A stretch of 64,000 bases of DNA from Ceratodon purpureus (taxonomy: Eukaryota; Streptophyta; Bryopsida; Pseudoditrichales; Ditrichaceae), in assembly GCA_014871385.1 (NCBI GenBank), contig CM026425.1, positions 8,099,243 to 8,163,242 of the forward strand, given 5' to 3'. How positions within the stretch are numbered: the first letter of the stretch is position 1; each line of letters opens with the position of its first letter. The notes under the pieces are model-generated. The model made no database searches. It saw only the letters and a list, made by a program, of their open reading frames with translations, and was not told the origin of the DNA. Below are positions 47,455-58,157 of this stretch, in pieces. Made by a program: the position numbers and the translations under genes.

Positions 47455-48301
47455 ATGGCGATGACTCCACATCATCATAATAAGGAGCACGGCGGCCATG
47501 ACAAGCAGTTGCAAAACAAGGAGCAGTCGTTGAGCGTCTTCGACCCATTTTCGTGGGACCCTTTCGAGAACTTTGGTGCTCTCTGGAACAACTCGGAGGC
47601 TGGGAAGTCGTTTGCAAATGATATGCGTGCAGTGGCGTGCACCAAAGTGGATTGGAAGGAGACCGCTGATTCTCACGTCTTCAAAGCAGACCTTCCTGGT
47701 TATTCTACCTCATAACCTTCAAACTATGTTTTCCCAGTTTAATACGTTCTTGCGATTGAGTGTAGCAGACCCCTTCAGTATTCTTCACAAAGTTACCACT
47801 TATCAGAAACTTGCTGAACTGAATTAAATGAAGGCCATGCATGAATCCCAAGTCATTGATCTTGCTTCTATCCATAGCACACTTGCTGCTACAAATTTTA
47901 CATGCATGCAATGAAATTCGTGTTCGAATTTCCACCTCCCTAAGGACAGGGTAATTAATGCTGGACAACTGCTGAAGCAAGTTGCGTAATAATCAATTGT
48001 GATGGAATTGTGAGGCTTTACTCTGCATGCAGGATTGACGAAGGAGGAAGTGAAGGTGACGGTGGAGGACGGCAACACGTTGCAGATCACGGGCGAGAGG
48101 ATGAAGGAGGGAGTAGACAAGAACGATAAGTGGCACAGGGTGGAGAGGTCGCAGAGCAAATTCCTGCGCCGCTTCCGTCTGCCTGAAAACACCAACATCG
48201 ATGCTGTCAAGGCCAAAGTCTCGCATGGCGTGCTCACTGTCACCGTGCCCAAGAAGACGAGCTCCAAGAACTCCACTCCTCGCTACATCGACGTTGCATG
48301 A
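47455..48301 (+). CDS. Small heat-shock protein, cytosolic class I type, with one intron
   Basis: Exons 47455-47698 and 48033-48301 join within [13 protein letters not shown] to give 170 residues. The N-terminus is His-rich ([15 protein letters not shown]), then [18 protein letters not shown], the class I signature. The alpha-crystallin domain runs from [18 protein letters not shown] through [15 protein letters not shown] and [20 protein letters not shown] to the consensus GVLTVTVPK. There is no organelle signal. These chaperones form oligomers that hold heat-unfolded proteins. The intron of 334 bases is unusual for angiosperm class I genes, which are generally intronless, but moss sHSP genes with introns are known. 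The promoter has heat-shock-element cores. Confidence 0.93.
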
Positions 48302-51300
48302 AACAGCTCCATCACCACTCCATCAAACGCTGCCCATCAATCATCTGCCAACCAACCAATTCAGTCTTTTGTTTGCGATCATGATCAAATTCAACCACAG
48401 TGTAGCTGATTTAGAGCTCTTCAGACAGTGGTAGTTGGATGCACTCAATTTGACCTTAATCTTGTTAAGGATAGAAATTTCAAGTCCATATATAATTTAG
48501 CAGAACTACATCTTCGAATCAGTATGAGTGAAATGGAATCAGGATGGACTCACATTGCCACTATGTTTGCTACTTCAACTGGTTCAATAAATGTGCAAAC
48601 CTACCATTGTTAATTAAGCTTTCCTTCATGTCTTCTACAATCTGTAAGTGTCCGCATCTTACCTTTGTGAGACTCTGTGAAGTGAATTTTCTCATGAGTG
48701 TTTTTCCTTGCTCACCCTATAGTTACGTTATAATTTGATATGAATTCTTGCTGCCACAATTTTTAGCTTCACAAATACTGTAGAAAGTGACACAAAACAA
48801 CCGACTTGATTGGCTTTTCAGAGAGGATCATATTGTATGTACAGATACTTCTTTGATTCCTTTGTAGGTCTTTACAATTTGATATCAACAACTTTGTGTG
48901 CACTTCTATTTCTCCACTTACTCCCAGGGGATTTTCAATTAATTTGATATTAGAGAACCTCCAATTAAACCTTTTAAATGATAAAATGTAGCATTGCTAA
49001 CGAACATTCTGAAAAATATACAGGAAATTAATACATGATGTGATGATACACATTCAAAAGTTCCTCCTTGTCATGGCTTGCACCAGCAAGTCCTGGTTCT
49101 TGGACACAATCTTCTCTGTCCCAGCCTTCTATGCTAGTGTGCATAAGACCATGTAACACCATATTCATTATATTGGTCAATACTGATTATATTGGTTGAT
49201 TATATTGGTTATATGCAGCGACCAATATAAACAAGATTGGCCAATTTAATGAGTACAGCGTATTGTGTTTCAACTTTGATAGAAATGGCTGACATGATGA
49301 CCTGATCCACACACATTGCCTTGGTCACCTACACTTCCACACCATTCAGTCAATGCAAGTCAATGGGGTCAACCTGCACAATGTGTAATGGTCACCACAG
49401 CCCATTGAATTTGTTCATTGTGATTGTGATAATTTTCTCACATGGAGACCATCATATACCACTATTTCTGCTCTGGCATGGGTGCCCTCTAGTCCATCTC
49501 CAGTACTTGCTCTAGTTAGGTGGGTTCACCAATTATTTTTTCATGAAACGGGTGGACATGAAAAAGACATTGTGCATATACTTGTTGCATTCCCAACTCC
49601 TCAGATTGGCTGCCACGGACTACTTTTCAGCAACCTGCGACTTTTATGATTGAGCCCATTAATTTCTACTTCCTTTTCATATTGAAATATCATATGCCAC
49701 ATCTCTTATATCAGCAAAGGTTAGCAATTTCGTACAGTTTTTTTTCAGGTTTTTTCAAAGCAACAAACAGCTAATTCCACACGGAGACATTTGCAGGGAC
49801 TGCAGTCCACACTTTCAAAATACCTGACAAAGCAATTGCACAGTGCCATCCAAGGAAAACAACTAATCTGGATTGTTAAAGAGTCCAAATCACTGATTGA
49901 CTGGTCACTGACTTACTTTTTTGTGATGATTCTTAAAAAACATTCTCTTCAGTATCCACTACCACATGGACAGTAACTTAACAAAATGTATGACGAACTT
50001 ATCTAGCATATCTGTCCTTTGTCAAGCGAGGTTCTAGAAGAAAGAATTTCTTGGTTTGTACCGATCTGAGTGCCGTGAAACCTTCCCGGGGAGCTTCCGA
50101 CTCGTCCGGAGACGTTGTCCAAATCAATACCCCGATGATACACTTATGATACTCATGTAATACCCATGTGATACCGTGGTCCTACTCATGTGGGTGATCT
50201 CATCGTTGTAAGCCTGTCGATCAACAGTACTCTTTGTCGCCATGTAGCTTGATCACCTGCAGCTTTTCTCTGAAACTCATTGCATAGTGAGCTTGCATCG
50301 AACGTTGCAACTTCTATTCCGGAGCTCAAGCTTGCTTAGTTGTTGCAAGACAGCAGAATTTTCCTTTTTGTGGTAGCATCTGTGTCGCTGTTCTGTTAGA
50401 GATTAACCTACAGTCGGTGTTGCCAATTGTGTTGGTTTTTTGAGGGGTGGGGTACAACCATGGGCAATACTATGGAGCTTAGGATTCTAACTTCTGGAGA
50501 TGAATTACGTTAAGATTGTTGCAAGAGAAAGGTGGAAAAATTCTCCTCTTTGATCTATCTGTGTCAATCTTCTGCTAGAAATTAACCTACAGTCAATGCG
50601 AATGGTGTTAGTTTCTGTCAAGGTTTGGTTGCTACTTGCTCGACTGCCATAGCTCAACACTGAGGGTTTTTGGGTTAAGGTTGTTAAGATTGAGCTCAAC
50701 TTTTTTTTTACTAGCGAGAGTTGAGCGCACCGTTTTACCTTCTTTGCTATAGGGTTGTCTGCTTCACAAAATATGCGGGATCAGGTTGGTGGTTCTGGAC
50801 AAAGGAGTGGGTAGGCTTAGTTTTCTGCAGGTTGTGATGGAGTTTTCGTAGAGACTATTGTGTCAGCTGGAAGACGTACTTGCAGTGAAGATTTGCAGGC
50901 CAAGAGCAGCTGTTTTTGAGGACATGGAGGAGAGCGCGGAGTAGTGCGGGATGTTCATTTCATAGGGGCGGAGAGGAGTTTCTTTGGTTTATTGCGGCAT
51001 GGAGAGGATGAATCATGATATTCATTTCAAGGACGTCCGACTGTGAGAATCTGGTCATCTCGCTGCAACACTCGAAGTGGTGATGAGTGCAAGGAGGTCA
51101 TGCTGTTGATTGGAATTGGCACCATCAGTCTCGGGGTTATTGAAACCTTATTGGATTGAATCACAGTGTATGTATCTTATTCAGCAAGAAGGACTCAAAT
51201 TACGGAGCTATGACCCCTCCAACAAGATAAGAGCATAGGTGAGTTTGCACCTCTTGTCATGAAAAACTATGCCATTAGATTCGACGTGTATCCCTAGTTG

Positions 51301-51433
51301 TATGTGGACATGGAGTATTCTGGCGCCACTGTAAGCAAAACAACATTACTGAGTTCTCTGAAATTCTGTAGGATGTGATTAAGTTTCGGACTGATCACCA
51401 TCAAAGAGTACCAGACGCGAGAGCAACCGAGAA
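48302..51433. other. Intergenic region, no supported gene
   Basis: Moderately AT-rich. Around 49170-49250 an ATATTGGT/ACCAATAT motif recurs four to five times in both orientations. No frame has a recognisable domain. The last kilobase may include leader sequence of the lectin receptor kinase. Confidence 0.45.
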
Positions 51434-54163
51434 ATGAACAAGAATGCGCCACAGCTTCGCCTCTCCATGACTGCTCTTCAACTTATCTGGAAGACGATCA
51501 TAATTTTCAGCCTGTGGCCACGACCCACACAGCTTGTTGTATGCCAGCAATCCAGCAACAAGACGCAGCTAACCATCGCCATCGGAGAAAGCCTCGTCGC
51601 AGGCGACCTAAACCGAACAAGCTGGCTATCATCACCAAATGGCAATTTCTCCTTTGGCTTCTACGCCACTTACGGAGGAAACTACAAGCTCGGCATCTGG
51701 TACACGCATGTGCCAGTACAAACCATCGTGTGGGGGTTGGCGGAGAATGTCACTACTCCATTAGGTGCCGGGGCGAAGATCTCACTCACCAGCAACGGAA
51801 GCATTGAGCTTCGCAGCTCAGATGCATCGCAAGCTCTTTTATGGTCAAGCAAGACAGATGGGCTCGGCGTGAGCGGGGCGAGCTTCAACGACATGGGGAA
51901 CTACATACTGCTGAACAGCACCGGTGCGAGTTTATGGCAAAGCTGGGACTCTCCTTCGGATACTCTTCTGCCAGGACAGACGTTACCTCAAGGCACAACC
52001 CTCACGGCTATGGTGAGCCCGCACATTGCAAGCGCAGGCGTGGGGCCGTACACAGTTGCCCTCAAGCGAGATGGAAATCTGGTGCTGCAGTTCAACATAA
52101 CAACCACATACTGGAGTACAGAGATTGCTCAGGAGGGTGCGAGTCATCTCTACTTCGATGAGTTGGGAGATCTCCAGTTGCTGAATGCGTCAGGAGTTGC
52201 AATGTCGTACAGGAGCAGAGATTATGGAGTGGGGCCGTTGAGGAGGGTGGTTGTGACATCGGGTGGGAATTTGGAGACGTTCAGCTGGGACGACACAGCG
52301 TCGAATTGGACTGCAACGTGGGAAGCCTTTTCCAACGAGTGTGAGATTTACGGGTGGTGTGGTAAACATGGATTGTGTGGGTATTCGGAGACAGGGCCGG
52401 TTTGCTCGTGCTTGCCAGGCTATCAAGCCATCGATGCCAAGAGCCCACGACAAGGGTGTCGCCTGATGATGGAACTCAACTGCAGCACAGGAGTAAAAAT
52501 GGTGACGATGGAGAATACATTCATGCTTGATTATACCTCAGACTTCCTGGTCAATAGTGCGAACAGTGCGACATGTGCACAGAAGTGTTCTGTTGATACA
52601 GGCAATGCGGACACTTTGCCGTGCCTGGCTTCCACTTTGGACAATGAGGGAACCGCATTCTGCAAGTTGAAACGAAACCAGTTCTTCAGCGCTTACCGAT
52701 CGCCCTTCATCCCATCGCAGAGCTTTGTGAAGCTCTGTGTTGACCAGAAAGTGACGCTGGATTCGATGTTCGGTGACACTGGCTCGGTTTCTCCAGCTTC
52801 TACGGGGTTTAGGGTGGCGCTTGGGTGTGTCTCGGCCCTTGCAGGCATTCTTCTGTTGCTGCTGGTTTGGCCATATCTGGCCCGGTGCAAGAAATCTACG
52901 CCATATGGCCTCACCATGCGACGGTCCCGTGATCGGTCCCCAAGTCCTGACTATGTCCCCGGTGCGCCGGTACGACTGCCTTACAAGGCGTTGCAGAAGG
53001 CTACCAAGAATTTCAGTGAGAAGCTGGGGTCTGGAGGATTCGGGACGGTGTACAAAGGCGTGCTAGAAGACGGTACTGCCGTAGCTGTGAAGCAACTGGA
53101 GGATGTTTTTGAGCAAGGTGAGTGCTCAGTATCTAAATAATGTGCTTCTCCTACCAAATTATGTGATCAATCGCAAGTCTTAACAAGGATGCTCACCTTT
53201 CCGAAGGCTCTCACTGATTGCCAGCATGAAAGTCGATCATTCCAACGCTAAGAATCTGTCGTTAATCTAAATGCTATGCAACACGAGGTGAATGAAGTTC
53301 TGTAATCTCTTTGAGCTCTGTAGGCTCTTCACATACTAATGTCGTGGTTGCAAGCAGGTGAGCGAGAGTTTCGAACAGAGGTGTCCGTGATCGGCAGCAC
53401 GCACCATGTCAATTTGGTCCACCTCCACGGCTATTGCACGGAGAGGGCACACAGATTGCTAGTTTATGAGTATCTAAGCAACGGGTCACTCGACCACTAT
53501 CTGATACAAGGAGGCGAGATGACAACCACCTCGAGCAGCTCGCTGAGCAGCGGGAGCACTGCTTCAACACGACCCCGGTCGGCTTTGGACTGGAAGACAA
53601 GCTTCACCATCGCGCTGGGCACAGCGCGTGGTATCATGTACTTGCACGAGGAGTGCCGCGAATGTATTGTCCATTGCGACATCAAGCCCGAGAACATCCT
53701 CTTGGACGAAACGTTTTGTCCCAAGGTTTCGGATTTTGGCCTGGCGAAGCTCTTAGGATTGCGAAGCCGCGACCGTCACATCACCACCATTCGAGGCACA
53801 CGGGGCTACCTGGCGCCGGAATGGGGCGCCAACTTGCCATTGACGGCGAAGGCAGATGTGTATAGCTATGGTATGGTGCTCCTGGAGCTCGTGGTCGGGA
53901 GAAGAGCTCTGGACGCCCCTGCAGGCGAACACATCCGATTCCCCACATGGGTCTACCGTGGCATGCTCAATGGCAGCCTTGTGAAGAACGTCGTCGGGCA
54001 CCGAGTGGATCTTGCCCAGTTTGAGAGAACCATTCGCACTGCCTTCTGGTGCATTCAAGATGATCCTTCGGCGCGGCCGACCATGGGGAAAGTCGTGCAA
54101 ATGCTCGAGGGCATCGTCCATGTCGACTCTCCGCCTGAGCCGCTCACCACCGGAAGACTCTGA
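51434..54163 (+). CDS. G-type (S-domain) lectin receptor-like kinase
   Basis: Exons 51434-53117 and 53358-54163 join (FEQ-GEREFRTEVS) to give 829 residues. In order: a signal peptide near residues 15-38; a bulb-type mannose lectin domain (WLSSPNGNFSFGFY, LWQSWDSPSDTLLPGQ); an EGF-like Cys cluster (NECEIYGWCGKHGLCGY); a PAN-like region; one membrane span (about 460-482, GILLLLLVWPYLARCKK); and a kinase with GSGGFGTVYKG, VAVKQL, VHCDIKPENILLDE, DFGLAKLLG and GTRGYLAPEW. It most resembles the SD2-type subfamily. It is predicted to sense an extracellular ligand at the plasma membrane. The catalytic loop is HCD, not HRD, so it is a non-RD kinase, common among immune receptors. Confidence 0.93.
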
Positions 54164-55431
54164 TGGTGTAAGATCCCTCGATCAAGTGTTCCATCGCCAT
54201 TAGCTTCCATCGATGGGTTGCTGTTTGTACAATATTAGATTAAGCTAGGTCAGCAAGATGATCACCATTTCCAGCGATGTTCATTTCACGATCATCTGCT
54301 CATTCTAGAGGTGAATCCTCACCGAAACTGCTCACGTTCCAAAATGATTCTGAATCACGGTAATGTATCAATTCTGAATCACGGTAATGTATCAATTCTG
54401 AATTTGCACATATAAAAAACTCGGAGTAGATTTGCCACTGCATCACTCCAGCCAACTCTTACGGAACGTGGATAATTCAACCCTCTAGGCTCTCTCTGAA
54501 GCAAGAGTATCCCAGTGTCTAAGTTTTTACACATACTCTGAATGCAGGATGCTCGATTCTCGCCCGGAACAGTACCGGGATCCCTGCCATCTGCAATCAG
54601 GATAACCCCTGTTCTTCGAAAGCCTATTGCATCAAAATCAGAGTATTCGTTGAATGGACACTCCAGAGCTGATCATGTAGCATGAGGCGAAACCCTGTGT
54701 TGAATACGCGACTGTATTCACTGTCTTGTAGTTTTGTAGACACGTTTTTCCTGCAAAGTCGTAGCACATTGCGAAGTATATTTCATTCACAGAAATATTA
54801 GAAACCCTAACCCCAATCAAATTTAGTAACTGATGGCCATCAAACACGATTGAATTTCAGATTGCTTCAAAAAATCTGTCTATGGTCACAGGATTTTTTT
54901 TAAAAATATTTCTCCGCATTACGAAAACACGGTCGTCTTCGACAAGTGGCGCAGTTTTCAACTTCGGTGCTGGAACACTGGTAATCGTAGAAATACACTG
55001 TACTGCACGGCCTTCAAGTTGAATTTTTAGATTTGTTTTTAGAATTACTTTTAGAACAGTTTTTTTTTTTAGAATAGTTTGACTCATAACTGAGCAGGAA
55101 AAGTCTGAAGTGGGCAACAGTGGAGGCACTGAAGAAGTGTATTTAGTGATCTCTGATGGTGTGCACATGCGTTGTCATAAGTTTCCAACTTGCAGGGTGG
55201 TTCTGTGCGATCTTCCTTCTTGGTTAGATTAGCTCGTTTTCACTTTCTGAGGTTCGTGGAACTGGTTTCACCTCTTGCAACCCCTTATTTGTGGACTTGG
55301 TAGTGTATAGAGAATAAGGGAGGATTTGGGTTCTTCATTTTGGAGCTTCCAAGAGGATTTTCGTTTGATTCCTTGTTTTTCAAGTAGTTGTTGTGTTGGT
55401 TTTGCAGATTTGGCCGAGAGTTACTTAGAAG
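54164..55431. other. Intergenic region, no supported gene
   Basis: Includes a 24-bp tandem repeat (TTCTGAATCACGGTAATG unit, 2.3 copies) at about 54348-54403. The segment from about 55230 to 55431 is the likely promoter and 5' UTR of the PDI-like gene, with a possible leader intron ending at TTTTGCAG near 55408. Confidence 0.5.
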
Positions 55432-55863
55432 ATGAAGTCCGCCAGCATCCTCGCCCTCCTTCTGGTGGGCGCCGCGTTCATGGCCGTGAATGCAGATGTG
55501 GTGAAGCTCACCGACGCAACTTATGCGGACAAGCTGAAGGAGCAGGACACTCTGTGGTTCATCAAGTTTTTCGCCCCCTGGTGCGGGCACTGTAAGAATA
55601 TGGCACCCACATGGGAGCAGCTCGGCAAGGCGCTTGAAGGGGAGGCCGGAGTCGAAGTGGGCTCCGTAGATTGCACCACGAGCAAAGCGACTTGCACCAA
55701 GGCGGAGATCCGGTCGTACCCTACTCTGAAGGTTTTCTACAACGGTCAGGAGGTGAAGAGCTACCAAGGTGGTCGGGATTTGGAGTCTCTGAAGACGTTC
55801 GTGCTTCAAGAGCGCGCCGAGGCCACCGCTAATGCTGCCAAGGAGGATGTGGCCGCTTTGTAG
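55432..55863 (+). CDS. Single-domain protein disulfide isomerase-like (PDIL5-1 type)
   Basis: Intronless coding frame, 143 residues. Residues 1-22 are a signal peptide (ILALLLVGAAFMAVNA). One thioredoxin domain follows with DTLWFIKFFAPWCGHCKNMA (redox CGHC), the cis-proline region SYPTLKVFYNGQEV and a final helix. Two further Cys (CTTSKATC) flank the second helix. The length matches plant PDIL5-1 proteins, which hold one thioredoxin domain and act in disulphide formation in the secretory pathway. The C-terminus (KEDVAAL) has no KDEL-type ER-retention signal, so retention, if any, depends on partners. Confidence 0.92.
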   Translation: MKSASILALLLVGAAFMAVNADVVKLTDATYADKLKEQDTLWFIKFFAPWCGHCKNMAPTWEQLGKALEGEAGVEVGSVDCTTSKATCTKAEIRSYPTLKVFYNGQEVKSYQGGRDLESLKTFVLQERAEATANAAKEDVAAL

Positions 55864-58157
55864 AGGTACCTTCGAGATCGTCTTGTTGGAATTCTCAGCG
55901 GTGTGATCCCTAGGTGGTGGCTGAGGTTTTGAAGCTCGGATTGACGTGTGTTGTTAGTCACGCCAGAGCTAGCTAGGTTTCCGTCTCGAGGGCTTGTAAT
56001 CACAACCTCCGAGGAAGCGTTTTCATCTTTATGCTTATGTTTTTGGCTATTGAAGTTTAATTGCCGATGTTCTGTTTAAGGAATTACACATCCGTGGGAT
56101 ATCGCTTTTCTCCTTGTTTGATCTTCTTCGCTCTTTTGTTGATGGGATTCGCAGTTGTTTTTTTTATTCTCTGTTTGGGATTCTTCTAGGTGTTTGCATT
56201 TAAGTTGAAATGCTTCTGTTGATGGCCTGGCTTAGCAGTTTGTTTGAGTATCCGCACCATGTCTGCTATGTGTAATTTGAAATTAGGTTAAGAAAATCAA
56301 TGCTTTGTTTACAGCAATATTTGCAGTAGCTCCTGGTCCTCGAGCTGAAGACCTCACGACATGAACTGTGACATTTAGGAATTTCTTAATCCGAAAAACT
56401 TCACCTGCTGATGTAGCAGGTCAGAGACGTGTGATGTGAGTATGAGTGCAGAGTTTAATCCCTCTGCTTGGTTCGCTGTATCTTATTGAAATGCTTGACT
56501 GCCAAACATCATTTGATGCGCATTTCTTCTTCAGGAATCGTGCACGCACCAATTTCAGGTCATTTTACAGCAATGATCCTTTCTTGCTTTGGGCTGTATA
56601 AGCAATCATCTAGTTCTATAGCATGGTTCAATATATCTCTGCGCAGCGATGCAAGAAGCGGTAATGAACTAAATCAATACTTGAAATAATTTTCTTGTCA
56701 ATGGAAATAATCAGCGGTCCCTGTCGAATACTATGGAGAGCGACGTTTCTTGTTATTGAATCGGCATTTGGTACTAGTTTTTGTGCAATTTGGTAGCATG
56801 AAAAACTTTTGAACACAAATTCCAAGGAAAGGGTGCCAAACGTGACCTCGAGGAGATCGTGAAGAACGCTGGGTTGGTGTTTCAGGGCTCTTCTTTCTCA
56901 AGTAAGCAACTTCCCATCTCGAGACTCGTCGAGGCGTTGTTGACTCAAGATGTTTTGTGTTTTTTGCGTGATTACATTTGGAATTTCATGTAAATTAATG
57001 TGAGAGTGCCAGGTTCAGGCTTCTTGTAGCATCATGTGACTGCTAAATGACTGACTTTACTTCGTTAATAGTGGATTTTTCGAAGTGCACATGAGGTCCT
57101 CTCACAAAATGCTATGAAAACTTTCTTGTTTGTAATTTGTCACAAGCATTATGCAAGTTTCTCTGTTGAGAGCAAATTAGTTCACTGTCTCTAGGTAGAT
57201 CTGGATACAAATGTAGAGCTGAACAATGGAGCAGCCAGAGGTGACTCTAAACCTGTTCATCTCTTCATCCCTTCCTTTGAGCTACAGTAATCTAAGTACT
57301 GCTGTAGATATGTAACAGTAGACCATCGTTGACAGCCTGCAAGATTCGGTACCTCCCCTACACGCACATGCGTAACCAGTTTGCTCCCAGCTTTCTGGCG
57401 TTACTTGCATTTTATAACGCCTTGGTGTATACGGTTGCTCCTACAATGCATTTGCCTTTCTACCGCTACTTGCATTTAATTATTTATTTTTGACATAAAT
57501 AGACGTGACAGGGCATTGCAGAAGACAAGCCATGGAACAAGTGGGCCACTTGCATTTTAGGATGCAACGTGTTGACTGTTGTACCGAGACTGTTCAGTCG
57601 AAGTCAGCACCGCTCTGAGGAAATAGTAGCCACAGGCGATGGCATCGCTGAATTTGATGTTATACCGCTTGGAACAGCATGTTATGAGTTGGTATGACAA
57701 GACCTGTCGGTACCCGCGTAAGTTGCAAACTATTTGCCTTCGGTGATGTGCATTGGTGTCTTTCTGGAGCGTCACACTTAGATCTGGATAAGAGCAGGAG
57801 CAGAGACGGACCTTCGGCAGTTCTCGGCAGTTTTGTTTACTTTTGCAGTAGAATATGTTGGTGCTTGAATTCTGCCTCATCGGGGATACAGAGACGAGTC
57901 TACCGACAATTTTCGTGAGTTTTCTCTGGAAACGGTATTGTTGAGTGAATGCTCTTGAGATCATGCGACTGAGTGGTTCAATATTGCACTAAGTAGGCGA
58001 AGGGTACTTGCGTCTTTCGTAATCGTGTTCATTAGTGATCGTAATCGTGTGTCGCTTCAATTGGCCTTTTCCTCTTCGTTCCCATATTCCTCCGAACAGT
58101 GGTAACTGGACCTTTAGTCATGGATGTGTTTCCATGCCCTTAGGACTGCGGTAAGCG
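55864..58157. other. Intergenic region, no supported gene
   Basis: The first 250 bases are probably 3' UTR of the PDI-like gene. The frames at 56468-56689 and 57557-57964 have no recognisable domain. The right end is leader sequence of the kinase gene. Confidence 0.45.

Noticed and set aside
57557..57964. 135-codon minus-strand frame
   Set aside because: Composition is not protein-like, no domain, and it lies in probable leader/intergenic DNA.
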